From: Bacteroidales bacterium
Lineage (GTDB): Bacteria > Bacteroidota > Bacteroidia > Bacteroidales > UBA932
Length of the DNA: 64,000 nucleotides
Assembly: GCA_017395045.1 (NCBI GenBank)
Contig: JAFPWG010000028.1
Span: 1 to 64,000, forward strand
Direction of reading: 5' to 3'
The position numbers and the translations under genes are program-made. The notes below the pieces were generated by a model. It had not been told where the DNA came from. It worked only from the letters and a program-made list of their open reading frames with translations, and ran no database searches. Positions 1-8,182 of this stretch are shown one piece after another (within the stretch, counting starts at the first letter, position 1; each line of letters begins with the position of its first letter).

Positions 1-521
1 ACCTGGAACATGTCGCCGGCGCCCTCGGCGTCGGATTCGGTGATGAGCGGGGTGTGCAGATAGACGAAACCCTTGTCGTTGAAGAACTTGTGGATGGCGA
101 AAGCCATCGCGTGACGGATGCGGAGGACGGCTCCGAAGGTGTTCGTGCGAAGGCGCATGTGCGCGACGCTCCGGAGGTACTCCAGGGAGGTGTCCTTCTT
201 CTGGAGCGGGAAACGCATCGGATCGCACTCGCCGATCACCTCGATTCCGGAGGCCTGGATCTCCACGGCCTGTCCGCTGCCCATGGAGGCGACGAGCTGA
301 CCCTTCACGGCGAGGGAAGCGCCGGTGGTGATCCGCTTGATGAGTTCTTCGTCGAACAGGTCGGTATTGGCGACGACCTGGATATTGTTGATGGTGGAAC
401 CGTCGTTCAGGGCGATGAATTTTACCTGTTTGTTGCCTCTCTTGGTCCTGACCCAACCTTTGGCCAGCACCTCGCAGCCGGGCTCCATCCCGAGCAGTTC
501 CTTGATCTTGCTTCTTTTCAT
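1..521 (-). CDS. asnS: Asparaginyl-tRNA synthetase, N-terminal part (cut by window edge)
   Basis: Charges tRNA-Asn with asparagine in the cytoplasm (class IIb synthetase). Only about 173 N-terminal residues lie in the window; the rest runs off the left edge. The visible part is an OB-fold anticodon-binding domain (about residues 12-110) followed by HMRLRTN, close to the HLRPRTN hallmark of AsnRS, and by the start of the catalytic domain with a motif-1-like [10 protein letters not shown]. The start ATG at 521 gives the usual short N-terminus beginning [19 protein letters not shown] -7 box lies 21 bp upstream. AspRS is less likely because of the HxRxRTN segment; LysRS would have a longer N-terminus. 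Confidence 0.9.
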   Translation of the reverse strand, partial: MKRSKIKELLGMEPGCEVLAKGWVRTKRGNKQVKFIALNDGSTINNIQVVANTDLFDEELIKRITTGASLAVKGQLVASMGSGQAVEIQASGIEVIGECDPMRFPLQKKDTSLEYLRSVAHMRLRTNTFGAVLRIRHAMAFAIHKFFNDKGFVYLHTPLITESDAEGAGDMFQ

Positions 522-542
522 AACGTATACGTGTAAATCATG

Positions 543-550
543 CAAATATA
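543..550 (-). promoter_or_regulatory. Bacteroidetes -7 box for asnS
   Basis: On the minus strand this reads TATATTTG, a match to the Bacteroidetes -7 consensus TAnnTTTG, 21 bp before the asnS ATG. I see no -33 TTTG at the usual 19-21 bp spacing, so the call rests on the -7 box and position. Confidence 0.5.
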
Positions 551-562
551 CGGAAAAGATAC

Positions 563-589
563 AAAAAAGCAGCCTCGGAAGGCTGCTTT
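563..589 (-). terminator. Rho-independent terminator after exbD
   Basis: Perfect 10-bp stem (AAAGCAGCCT at 566-575 with AGGCTGCTTT at 580-589) and a 4-nt loop. On the minus strand it is followed by a run of six T at 563-568. It lies 26 bp after the exbD stop at 616 and closes the ExbB/ExbD operon. Confidence 0.85.
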
Positions 590-615
590 CTTGCAATTAT
601 TCTCAGTCGTGCGGA

Positions 616-1092
616 TTATTTGTCTCCGCCGGGTTTTCTGGAAGCGTACATGATCTTCAGCGCAGAGCAGCGGCGCAGCTCCTGCTTGACGTCGGACACG
701 ATACCCATTCTGACGTCCTCGTCCACGCGGAGGTTGACGGTCATCAGGGAACGGTCGGCCTCGGACATCGCGTCACGCTCGGAAGCGATGAAGTCGCGGA
801 TGTCGTCGATGGTCTTGAAGGAATCGTTCAGCTGGATACGGGCGTCGGTACCGTACATCGCCTGATACTGGCGGGTCGGGGAACCGATGTTGATATTCGC
901 CGAAAGGTCCTTTCTTTCAAGCTTGGCGGCTTCGGTGGCCTCCGGAAGCTTCACGATGACCTTGTTCTCGGTCTCGCGCATCTGGGTGGTCACCATAAAG
1001 AAGAACAGAAGCATGAACACGATATCGGAGAGGGAACCCGAGGAAATGCCGGGAACGCTCTTGTTGTTTCTTGAACCTCCGAATTTAGACAT
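616..1092 (-). CDS. exbD: ExbD/TolR-type biopolymer transport protein (second copy in operon)
   Basis: Inner-membrane stator subunit of an ExbB-ExbD proton channel that energises TonB-dependent outer-membrane transport. 158 residues: short cytoplasmic N-terminus, one membrane segment (about residues 20-37) carrying Asp23 in SLSDIVFMLLFFFMV, the conserved protonatable residue of the family, then a periplasmic domain to the C-terminus. It is last in a minus-strand cluster, 14 bp after a longer ExbD paralogue, and ends before a clear terminator. Two ExbD-like proteins per cluster is common in Bacteroidetes. No tonB is in the window, so the partner is elsewhere or the module serves another function such as motility or envelope tension. 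Confidence 0.9.
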   Translation of the reverse strand: MSKFGGSRNNKSVPGISSGSLSDIVFMLLFFFMVTTQMRETENKVIVKLPEATEAAKLERKDLSANINIGSPTRQYQAMYGTDARIQLNDSFKTIDDIRDFIASERDAMSEADRSLMTVNLRVDEDVRMGIVSDVKQELRRCSALKIMYASRKPGGDK

Positions 1093-1106
1093 AATCCAGT
1101 CCTCCT

Positions 1107-1676
1107 CTATTTTTTACCAGTGTCTTTCGGTTCGGCCTCGGAAATGTTCTGGGGCACGACCTTCTTGACGATGTCCTGCTGATCTTCCGAAAGAAGGTGG
1201 AAACGGCGGCCGAATTCCCGCATGGAGAATTCGTCGCGGAGTTCGTTCACGGCCTTTACGAGCTCATTCTGCACTGCAATGTAGGCCTGGTAGCTGGTAC
1301 CGCGGTCGTTCTGCAGGGAGATGACACCCTTGGAGACCATGTACTTCTTGCCTTCGATCTCCTTCTCTTCCTTTTCGGGAAGTTCGGGGCTGTCGGCAGG
1401 ATTGGAAAGGAACTCCTTCATCTTGTCTTTCAGAAGGGAAATGTCCATGGCTTCGTTACCGGCAAAAAGCTTATCTGCAGAATTAATACGCACGATGACG
1501 ATATTACGGCGGTTCACCTTCTGGTCCTGGGCAGTTTCCTTGTCCGGGATCGGAGGGAGACGGCGCTGCAGACCCGACTGATCACCCATCGTGGTGGTCA
1601 TCAGGAAGTAGCACAACAGCAGGAACGCGATGTCCGCAGTCGAGCTAGAGTTAATCTCCGGTGTTTTCTTTGCCAT
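1107..1676 (-). CDS. exbD: ExbD/TolR-type biopolymer transport protein (first copy, longer)
   Basis: 189-residue ExbD/TolR relative with the channel Asp at residue 15 (STADIAFLLLCYFLM) in its only membrane segment. The periplasmic part is longer than usual: a charged, lysine/glutamate-rich insertion (about residues 88-112, PELPEKEEKEIEGKK) separates two halves of the ferredoxin-like domain. Lies 3 bp after the 4-TM protein and 14 bp before the second ExbD. The two copies differ enough in length and sequence to suggest a heteromeric ExbD pair rather than recent duplication (inference). Confidence 0.88.
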   Translation of the reverse strand: MAKKTPEINSSSTADIAFLLLCYFLMTTTMGDQSGLQRRLPPIPDKETAQDQKVNRRNIVIVRINSADKLFAGNEAMDISLLKDKMKEFLSNPADSPELPEKEEKEIEGKKYMVSKGVISLQNDRGTSYQAYIAVQNELVKAVNELRDEFSMREFGRRFHLLSEDQQDIVKKVVPQNISEAEPKDTGKK

Positions 1677-1679
1677 GGT

Positions 1680-2132
1680 TTACGCTTTTTTGTTGAGAAT
1701 ACCCGCAATAATCTCACCGGCGATGATGGCGACGATGGCGCCGCAACCGAGGATGTAGGTGAGGTTAAGGACAGTATCGGTGAGCTTGAGTTCGCCGTCG
1801 GTCGGCGGCGTGGCGCCGGTGAAACCGAGCGCCGGCTTGCCGGAGGCCAGCAGGTAGGCGACCAGGCAGAGGGCTGCGGCGGCCGCCAGGGCGATGCCGA
1901 TGCGTACGAGGCTCTTCGGATTGGTCGTAGCCGTGATGTAGAGACCGATGCAGAGGACTGCGACCAGGGCGATGATGAGCATCGCATAGGCCCAGTAGAG
2001 CAAGGTCTCGACGGCTGCACCTTCACCGCTGCCGCCGAACCGGGTGAAAGCCCAGACGGCGAGGCCGACGCTGACGAGCAGGAGTGCCCAGCTGATCCAC
2101 TTGAATATTTTGGCGTATAACGGATTTTCCAT
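1680..2132 (-). CDS. Four-helix membrane protein of the ExbB/ExbD cluster
   Basis: 150 residues with four predicted membrane segments, roughly 12-32, 44-68, 79-99 and 118-143. No catalytic motif or family that I recognise with confidence; small hydrophobic proteins in this position are common in Bacteroidetes exb clusters. Position between exbB (33 bp upstream) and the two exbD genes (3 bp downstream) implies co-expression and probably an accessory role in the same inner-membrane complex. Confidence 0.7.
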   Translation of the reverse strand: MENPLYAKIFKWISWALLLVSVGLAVWAFTRFGGSGEGAAVETLLYWAYAMLIIALVAVLCIGLYITATTNPKSLVRIGIALAAAAALCLVAYLLASGKPALGFTGATPPTDGELKLTDTVLNLTYILGCGAIVAIIAGEIIAGILNKKA

Positions 2133-2165
2133 TTTTTACTTGGAATTATCTGGTTCGTTATTCAA

Positions 2166-2960
2166 TTACTTGTTGTACTTGACCATCGTGTCGACGAAAC
2201 GGATGGAAGCGTCCTCCATATCGATGGTGAGGGAGTCGATCTTGGAGAGGATGTAGTTGTAGAAGAGCTGGAGGATAACCGCGACGATGAGACCGCCGAC
2301 GGTGGTGATAAGGGCGACCTTCATACCACCCGCAACAACGTTCGGGGAGATGTCACCGGCAGCCTGGATGGCGTCGAAGGCCTGGATCATACCGATAACG
2401 GTACCGAGGAATCCGAGGGACGGGGCGATGGCGATGAACAGGGAGATCCAGCTCAGGCCTTTCTCCATGAGGCTCATCTGGACGGAACCGTAGGAGACGA
2501 TGGTCTTTTCGACGACATCGACGCCCTGGTCGGCGCGGAGGAGACCCTGGTAGAAGATGGAAGCGACCGGGCCGCGGGTGTTGCGGCAGACTTCCTTCGC
2601 CTTCTCGACACCGCCTTCCTTGAGGGCTTCTTCCACCTTGTCAAGGAGCTTGGTGGTATTGGTCTTGGAGAACGCCAGGTAGAGGATTCTCTCGATGGCG
2701 AGGGCGAGACCGAGGATGAGGCAGATGAGCACGAGGCTCATGAAGCCGGCACCACCTTCGATGAACTTGGTCTTGAGGGCCTGGTGGAGAGGAATCTCCT
2801 CACCGGAACCGGCGAAGAGGTCCACCGGCTGCTCTGCGGCAGGGGCGGCGGCAACTTCCTCAGTCTCGGCCGGGGCGGCCTGCTCGTCCTGGGCGGAAGC
2901 GATGTTCGCAGTGAAGGTCATGAGACCGGCAACTGCCAAAAACATGAAAAACTTTTTCAT
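2166..2960 (-). CDS. exbB: MotA/TolQ/ExbB proton channel family protein
   Basis: 264-residue pentamer-forming channel subunit that couples proton flow to TonB-type energy transduction. A cleavable-looking signal peptide (residues 1-23, ending ASA) is followed by an Ala/Glu/Pro-rich periplasmic stretch (24-50). Then come a membrane segment (about 70-92), a cytoplasmic loop and two C-terminal helices with the family signature APSLGFLGTVIGMIQAF. The signal peptide and acidic extension are absent from the E. coli protein but usual in Bacteroidetes homologues. First gene of the operon exbB, 4-TM protein, exbD, exbD. A candidate promoter about 87 bp upstream implies an untranslated leader of about 80 nt. 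Confidence 0.92.
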   Translation of the reverse strand: MKKFFMFLAVAGLMTFTANIASAQDEQAAPAETEEVAAAPAAEQPVDLFAGSGEEIPLHQALKTKFIEGGAGFMSLVLICLILGLALAIERILYLAFSKTNTTKLLDKVEEALKEGGVEKAKEVCRNTRGPVASIFYQGLLRADQGVDVVEKTIVSYGSVQMSLMEKGLSWISLFIAIAPSLGFLGTVIGMIQAFDAIQAAGDISPNVVAGGMKVALITTVGGLIVAVILQLFYNYILSKIDSLTIDMEDASIRFVDTMVKYNK

Positions 2961-3046
2961 AATCGTTTTTGTGTTGTTAGTTATAAATTGAGTTAGTAGT
3001 TAATAAAATTGCCTTGTTGAACAGTGGTTATGTACAAAAGTCCGTG

Positions 3047-3076
3047 CAATTTAGCAAATAAAATCCAAACGGCAAA
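3047..3076 (-). promoter_or_regulatory. Candidate exbB promoter, TTTG-N19-TAAATTG
   Basis: On the minus strand TTTG (3073-3076) is spaced 19 bp from TAAATTG (3047-3053), matching the Bacteroidetes -33/-7 layout except for one T missing from the -7 box. It lies in the only sizeable gap (2961-3079) upstream of exbB. Confidence 0.45.
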
Positions 3077-3079
3077 GGA

Positions 3080-4108
3080 TTATTTGCTTATTTCGCCGAA
3101 CAGGTCCTCTTCGAGACGGGCTTTCACCGTCGCGTTGTCGGCATGCAATCCCATGAGTACGAACAATTTGGCGAGGGCCGCCTCCGTGGTGATGTCGTAT
3201 CCCGAAACTACGCCGGCACGCTTGAGCGTCTGGCCGGTCGCGTAGATGTCCATGTTGACAGTCCCTGATTTGCACTGGGTTACGTTGAGCAGGACCTTTG
3301 TCCGTCCCGCTTCTTCCACGATGTCCAGGAACCAGGGTTTCGACAGCGCGTTGCCCGAGCCGTAGGTCTCGATGATGACGGCGCGGGTCTCTTCGCCCAG
3401 GAGGATGTTCCGGACCACCTGCGGGGTGATGCCGGGGTGGACCTTCAGGATGGACACGCGGGTGTCCAGATCGCCATGGATGGTGAGCGGCTGCGACCAG
3501 TCGGAGGGATAGCGGATCACGCGGCGGTTGTACCGGATGTTGATGCCGGCCTCGGCGAGGGGCGGGCAGTCGGGGGAGGCGAAGGCGTTGAAGTCCTCCG
3601 CGCTGTATTTGGTGGACCGGTTGCCCCGGAACAGGAGGGAGTCGAAGAAGATGGACACTTCCGGCACCATCGCGTGCCCGTCGGCATCCTTGGCCGCGGC
3701 GATCTCCACCGCCGAGACGAGGTTTTCCTTGCCGTCGGTGCGGGGCATGCCGATGGGGAGCTGGCTTCCGGTGAAGATGACCGGTTTCGCGAGGCCATCC
3801 AGCATGAAGCTCAGGGCCGAGGCCGAATAGGCCATCGTGTCGGTCCCGTGCAGGATCACGAAGCCGTCGTAGCGGTCGTACCGGTCGCGGATGAGGCCGG
3901 CGAGCTTCGTCCAGAGGGAGGGCTCCACGTCGGACGAGTCGATGAGCGGATCGAAGGTGTAAGAGTCGATCCGGACGGCGAATTTCTTGAGTTCGGGGAC
4001 TTCCTCGAGGATCTGGCTGAAGTCGAAGGGTCTCAGGGCCAGGTCCACGGGGTCCTGTTTCATGCCGATGGTGCCACCGGTGTAGATGATGAGGATGGAG
4101 GATGTCAT
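3080..4108 (-). CDS. ansA: Type I (cytoplasmic) L-asparaginase
   Basis: Hydrolyses L-asparagine to aspartate and ammonia. 342 residues, no signal peptide, which fits the cytoplasmic type I family. The N-terminus IIYTGGTIGM carries the first catalytic Thr (residue 13). LHGTDTMAYSASAL supplies the second Thr-Asp pair, and ETYGSGNALS is the later substrate-loop motif. The start overlaps the tatD stop by four bases (ATGA), so the two are translationally coupled. No terminator is visible between its stop and the exbB promoter region. Confidence 0.92.
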   Translation of the reverse strand: MTSSILIIYTGGTIGMKQDPVDLALRPFDFSQILEEVPELKKFAVRIDSYTFDPLIDSSDVEPSLWTKLAGLIRDRYDRYDGFVILHGTDTMAYSASALSFMLDGLAKPVIFTGSQLPIGMPRTDGKENLVSAVEIAAAKDADGHAMVPEVSIFFDSLLFRGNRSTKYSAEDFNAFASPDCPPLAEAGINIRYNRRVIRYPSDWSQPLTIHGDLDTRVSILKVHPGITPQVVRNILLGEETRAVIIETYGSGNALSKPWFLDIVEEAGRTKVLLNVTQCKSGTVNMDIYATGQTLKRAGVVSGYDITTEAALAKLFVLMGLHADNATVKARLEEDLFGEISK

Positions 4109-4869
4109 ATCCGGTACAGGTTTTCTGCGTTTCGGGTGGTCGCGGCTTCCACTTCGGCCAGGGTAAGTCCTTTCAGTTCAGCGACTTTCTGGGCGATAAG
4201 CGGGAGAAAGGCGCTCTCGTTGCGCTTCCCCCGGTACGGGACCGGGGCGAGGTAGGGAGCGTCGGTTTCCAGGACGATGTGCTCCAGGGGGATGCGGCGG
4301 ACGGTTTCCGCGACGGAGGCTTTTTTGAAAGTGACCACGCCGCCGATTCCCACCGAAAAGTCGCCGCACCGGCGGGCGCGGTCATAGACTTCCCAGCTGC
4401 CGGAGAAGCAGTGCAGGATGCCCCTGAGGTGCAGGTGGCGGCAGTCTTCGAGGATGGTGAGAAGGTCTCCCCAGGCGTCCCGGAGGTGGATGTTCACGGG
4501 AAGGTCCCACTGCGCGGCGAGTTCCAGCTGGACCCGCAGCGCCTCCTTCTGAAGGGCGCGGTCCTCGTCTCCTTCGTGGTAATCGAGGCCGATTTCGCCT
4601 ACAGCGACCACCCCGCGGCTGCGGTAGGGGAGCATCCGGTCGATCTCCTCTTTCCAGTCGGCCCCCACGGAACAGGGATAAAGCCCCACCATGGGGTACA
4701 GGACTCCGGGATGCCGGTCGTTGACAGCCCACAGGGCGTCCCGTTCGCGGCTGTCCACGTCGGCCTGGATCATCTTGCCCACGCCCGCCTCCAGGGCGCG
4801 CGCCACGGCGGCGTCGGCATCCGGGAGGAGCCAGGCGTCGTAGAAATGGGTATGGGTGTCGATGAGCAT
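4105..4869 (-). CDS. tatD: TatD-family metal-dependent deoxyribonuclease
   Basis: 254 residues, the standard length for TatD amidohydrolase-fold nucleases (3'-5' DNA exonuclease and AP-site activity in characterised members). Metal ligands are visible in IDTHTHFYD at the N-terminus, NIHLRDAW, LHCFSGSW and LETDAPYLAP. It begins 27 bp after dprA and overlaps ansA by ATGA. A TAAATTTG -7 box lies 22 bp upstream of its ATG, so tatD-ansA may have its own promoter inside the dprA 3' end. Confidence 0.93.
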   Translation of the reverse strand: MLIDTHTHFYDAWLLPDADAAVARALEAGVGKMIQADVDSRERDALWAVNDRHPGVLYPMVGLYPCSVGADWKEEIDRMLPYRSRGVVAVGEIGLDYHEGDEDRALQKEALRVQLELAAQWDLPVNIHLRDAWGDLLTILEDCRHLHLRGILHCFSGSWEVYDRARRCGDFSVGIGGVVTFKKASVAETVRRIPLEHIVLETDAPYLAPVPYRGKRNESAFLPLIAQKVAELKGLTLAEVEAATTRNAENLYRI

Positions 4870-4891
4870 CGGTCCGGTTTCAGCGCATCTG

Positions 4892-4924
4892 CAAATTTAC
4901 ATATTTTTTGCCGGAATCGTACAA
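4892..4924 (-). promoter_or_regulatory. Candidate tatD-ansA promoter
   Basis: On the minus strand TTG (4922-4924) lies 22 bp before TAAATTTG (4892-4899), a full -7 match. The -7 box straddles the dprA stop codon at 4897. Confidence 0.5.
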
Positions 4925-6045
4925 CGCCGGAGGAGGTCCGTTTCCAGGAAACCGTCCGTCTCCAGCTGTCCCGACCGTTCCATCACTTCGTTCCAGGCCC
5001 AGCCGGTTTCGCGGGCGATTTCCTCCAGGGAGATGCCGGGGCGGGACTTGACGAGGAGGCCCATCTGCACCAGCGGGCTGCCGGGACCGTAGCGGCGGGT
5101 GAGCAGGGCTTCCAGTCCGGCTTTCCGCCGCCGCGCCGGCCGGCCGAGTCCGAGCCGCTCCGCCAGGTCCTCCGGGTCGGTGACGATGTCGGCCATCCGC
5201 TGCCGGATGAGCGAGTTGCAGCCGGCGGAGCGGACGTCGTCGGCCCGCCCGGGAAGGGCGTACACGTCGCGGTCGTAGTCGTTGGCGTATTTCGCCGTAA
5301 TGAGGCTTCCGCCCTTGGTTTTCGTTTCGATGACCACCGTCGCACGGGCGAGTCCCGCAATGATCCGGTTGCGCCGGACGAAATTCAAGGCGACCGGAGA
5401 AGTTCCTGACGGGTAGTCCGTTACGACGGCGCATCCGGGCGTCCTTACCATCTGCGCCGCGAGCTCCTCGTGCTGCCAGGGATAGATTCGCTCGATGCCC
5501 GTAGCCATGACTCCCACGGTGGGGAGCCCGCATTCCAGGGCGGTCCGGTGAGCGACGGCGTCGGCCCCGAAAGCCAGCCCGCTGACGATGCAGGGCGGGG
5601 TGTCGGCTCCGGCCATCGCGTGCACGAGCCGCCGGCACCAGTCGCGGCCGTAGGGGCTGAGGTCGCGGGTGCCGACCACGGCGATGCAAGGCCGCATTTC
5701 AAATACCTCCGAAGGGGATGAACAGGCGTTCAGGTACAGGCCCAAAGGAGGGTCCGGACACTCGGCGAGGAGGCTGGGATAATCTTCCTCCCCGAAGCCG
5801 ATGAAACGGAATCCGCCGCTGAAGATGCGGTCCATTTCTCCGCGCGCCCAGTCCAGGATGCCCCCGTCCAGCTGGGGAGCGAGGTCCCGGTATCTGCCCA
5901 GCGCTTCCTGCAGCCGTTCCGGGGGCGTCCGGAACACCGCCGCAGCCGATCCGAATCCTTCCAGGAGCGCATGCCCCACGGCGGGCAGGAAGCCGAACAC
6001 CCGGTTGAGCGCGCAGAGCGCGGTTCTTTCGTCAATCGTTTCCAT
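4897..6045 (-). CDS. dprA: DNA-processing protein DprA (Smf)
   Basis: Loads RecA onto incoming single-stranded DNA during transformation; widely conserved even in bacteria not known to be competent. 382 residues from ATG 6045, which gives the natural start METIDERTALC; a GTG 45 bp further upstream is in frame but has no family support. An N-terminal HhH/SAM-like region precedes the Rossmann-fold DprA core: VGTRDLSPYGRDW, SGLAFGADAVAHRTAL, FVRRNRIIAGLARATVVIE and KGGSLITAKYA. A C-terminal winged-helix segment starts at about 310. A terminator hairpin separates it from queA, so some transcription is probably its own. Confidence 0.93.
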   Translation of the reverse strand: METIDERTALCALNRVFGFLPAVGHALLEGFGSAAAVFRTPPERLQEALGRYRDLAPQLDGGILDWARGEMDRIFSGGFRFIGFGEEDYPSLLAECPDPPLGLYLNACSSPSEVFEMRPCIAVVGTRDLSPYGRDWCRRLVHAMAGADTPPCIVSGLAFGADAVAHRTALECGLPTVGVMATGIERIYPWQHEELAAQMVRTPGCAVVTDYPSGTSPVALNFVRRNRIIAGLARATVVIETKTKGGSLITAKYANDYDRDVYALPGRADDVRSAGCNSLIRQRMADIVTDPEDLAERLGLGRPARRRKAGLEALLTRRYGPGSPLVQMGLLVKSRPGISLEEIARETGWAWNEVMERSGQLETDGFLETDLLRRCTIPAKNM

Positions 6046-6076
6046 GCCTTTTTTCCGGCCAAGGTAGGGAACGGAA

Positions 6077-6115
6077 ACGAAAAACAACACAAGCTGTTGA
6101 TAACTTGTGTTGTTT
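6077..6115 (-). terminator. Hairpin terminator after queA
   Basis: Perfect 12-bp arms AAACAACACAAG (6082-6093) and CTTGTGTTGTTT (6104-6115) around a 10-nt loop. Read on the minus strand it ends in a run of five T (to 6080) and sits 31 bp past the queA stop. Confidence 0.75.
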
Positions 6116-6145
6116 CAGGGGGTAAATTAATGTTTCTTATCCTTT

Positions 6146-7195
6146 TTACAGGATCAGGAGCGCATCGCCGTACAGGCCGAAGCGGTATCCTTCCTCCAGC
6201 GCCACCTTGTAGGCGTTCATGACGTTCTGGTAACCGCCGAAGGCCGCAACGCACATGAGCATCGTGGACTGGGGCAGGTGGAAGTTGGAAACGGCCGCAT
6301 CCGGGACGGAGAACTGGTAGGGCGGGAAGATGAACTTGTTGGTCCATCCGTCGAACACGTTCACCTCGTGGGTGGTGGTGACATAGGTCTCCAGGCCCCG
6401 CATGACGGTCACGCCTACGGCGACGACCTTCTTGCCGGCCCGCTTGGCCTTGTTGATGTCGGCGGCGGCCTTCTCCCCGATGATCAGGCGCTCGGAGTCC
6501 ATCCGGTGCTTGGAGAGGTCTTCCACATCCACGCGGCGGAAATGGCCGATGCCCATATGGACCGTGATGAAAGTCTTCTCGATGTCCTTGAGGATCATGC
6601 GGTTGAAGAGTTCGCGGCTGAAGTGCAGGCCGGCCGCGGGAGCGGACACGGCGCCTTCGTGGGTGGCGAAGATGGTCTGGAAGTTCTCGGCGTCCTCCGG
6701 AGTGACCTTGGGCTTGACCCAGAGCGGGACGGGCGTCTCACCCAGGGCAAAGAGGGCCTCCTTGAAGTCCTCGTACGGTCCGTCATACAGGAAACGGAGG
6801 GTTCGGCCGCGGGAGGTCGTATTGTCGATGACTTCGGCGACCAGGGACTCGTCGTCTCCGAAGTACAGTTTGTTGCCGATGCGGATCTTCCGGGCCGGGT
6901 CCACGATTACGTCCCAGAGACGCTGTTCACGGTTCAGTTCGCGGAGGAGGAACACCATGATGTCGGCTCCCGTCTTCTCCTTCTTGCCATACAGGCGGGC
7001 GGGAAAGACCTTCGTGTCGTTGAGGACGAACGTGTCGCCCTTGCCGAAATAATCGACGATATCCTTGAAAAGCCTGTGCTCGATTTCACCGGTATCCTTG
7101 TGGAGGACCATCATCCGGGCCTCGTCCCGCCAGCGCACCGGCTCCTGCGCGATGCGGTCCTGCGGGAGGTCGAAAGCGAATTGCGATAGTTTCAT
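6146..7195 (-). CDS. queA: S-adenosylmethionine:tRNA ribosyltransferase-isomerase
   Basis: Makes epoxyqueuosine in tRNA by transferring the ribosyl part of SAM to the 7-aminomethyl-7-deazaguanine at position 34. 349 residues, normal length. The N-terminus MKLSQFAFDLPQDRIAQEP is diagnostic, and FVLNDTKVFPARL, AAGLHFSRELF and GIGHFRRVD are family signatures. It lies 57 bp after the TPR gene in the same direction and ends at a strong hairpin terminator. No other queuosine genes are in the window. Confidence 0.95.
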   Translation of the reverse strand: MKLSQFAFDLPQDRIAQEPVRWRDEARMMVLHKDTGEIEHRLFKDIVDYFGKGDTFVLNDTKVFPARLYGKKEKTGADIMVFLLRELNREQRLWDVIVDPARKIRIGNKLYFGDDESLVAEVIDNTTSRGRTLRFLYDGPYEDFKEALFALGETPVPLWVKPKVTPEDAENFQTIFATHEGAVSAPAAGLHFSRELFNRMILKDIEKTFITVHMGIGHFRRVDVEDLSKHRMDSERLIIGEKAAADINKAKRAGKKVVAVGVTVMRGLETYVTTTHEVNVFDGWTNKFIFPPYQFSVPDAAVSNFHLPQSTMLMCVAAFGGYQNVMNAYKVALEEGYRFGLYGDALLIL

Positions 7196-7252
7196 GGTAT
7201 AGTACAGTCGTTTGCGATACTGTTATAATACGTCTGCCGACGGAAAAAAGTT

Positions 7253-8182
7253 TCACTTCTTACCGTAGGCCTCCAGGCGTGCCGCCGCAGAGGCGCGGTC
7301 GGACTCGGAGGTGCCGTATTTCACCATCATCGGCAGGTACTTCTTCTCCAGTTTGATGTTCTTGGTGGTACGGGCAACAAGCAGGCAGTTGCGGATGGCG
7401 GTTTCGTCGTCCGGATGTTTCTTCAGGACTTTGTCGTAGTACTTGAGGGCTTTCTTGTAATCCTTCTTGCTTACCAGCCAGTAGGAGCCGATATTGTCCA
7501 GGAACAGCGGGTCGTCCTTGCAGTAGGTAAGCATGTGCTCGGAAAGGGACTTGAAGGCTTCGGCGCCGGAGTCGGTACCCAGGCGGAAGAAGACGAAGCA
7601 GTAGTCCTGGATGAGGGCCTTGAACGTTTCGTCATCCACCTTTTCCAACGAATCGTGGGTCCAGGCGGGATGCTGGCGGTAATTCTCATCGACAAGGGCC
7701 TTGAGCTGTGCGAGGGCCATGTCCGGACTGTCCTTCTCGTAGGAGGTCAGCGCGCTGATGCGCAGGAGCCGGAGGTCCAGCCGCTGCGGGGCCAGGGCGA
7801 CGGCGCGGTCCAGCGCCTGCTGGGCCTCCCCGAACATCTCGTCGTCATAGGTGATGTCCTCGAACCAGTTCGCCTTCCGCCCGAGGGAGTCGGTCATGGG
7901 CAGGAGCGGGTCCCGGCCCAGGTAGCGGTCCCGGTCCATCTGGATGACCTGCGAGGTCTGGCACTTGGTGAACCACAGGGAGAAGCGGGCGACCAGCTGG
8001 CTGATGTCCTCCGGGTAGTCGGCGGCCCATTTGTCCAAAAGGGTTTCCACGCCTACGCCGTCGGCCCCCACCCGGGAGACGAGGTTGTTGTACCGGCGGA
8101 GGTAGTCCTCCTGCGAAATGGTCTGGGACAGCAAGGGAAGGGTCAGCGCAAGCGCCGCGAGGAAGGAGAGAAGTCTTTTCAT
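7253..8182 (-). CDS. Exported TPR-repeat protein of unknown function
   Basis: 309 residues. A signal peptide (MKRLLSFLAALALTLPLLSQ, cleavage near 20) indicates periplasmic or outer-envelope location. Helical repeats of TPR type are clearest near the C-terminus (LDNIGSYWLVSKKDYKKALK followed by YYDKVLKKHPDDETA), with weaker ones around residues 125-190. No enzymatic motif. The start at 8182 overlaps the rsmF-like stop by ATGA, so it is coupled to that gene. TPR domains mediate protein contacts; the partner is unknown. Confidence 0.75.
   Translation of the reverse strand: MKRLLSFLAALALTLPLLSQTISQEDYLRRYNNLVSRVGADGVGVETLLDKWAADYPEDISQLVARFSLWFTKCQTSQVIQMDRDRYLGRDPLLPMTDSLGRKANWFEDITYDDEMFGEAQQALDRAVALAPQRLDLRLLRISALTSYEKDSPDMALAQLKALVDENYRQHPAWTHDSLEKVDDETFKALIQDYCFVFFRLGTDSGAEAFKSLSEHMLTYCKDDPLFLDNIGSYWLVSKKDYKKALKYYDKVLKKHPDDETAIRNCLLVARTTKNIKLEKKYLPMMVKYGTSESDRASAAARLEAYGKK

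Noticed and set aside
6045-6090. GTG start 45 bp upstream for dprA
   Set aside because: Adds hydrophobic and basic residues not seen in the family; ATG 6045 gives the usual N-terminus.
6096-6104. DnaA-box-like TTATCAACA on the minus strand
   Set aside because: Single site with a mismatch, lying in the loop and arm edge of the queA terminator; no cluster and no dnaA or dnaN nearby.
7196-7252. Hairpin or attenuator in front of queA (preQ1-type riboswitch)
   Set aside because: Only weak short inverted repeats (ACAGT/ACTGT) and no preQ1 aptamer consensus in the 57-bp gap.
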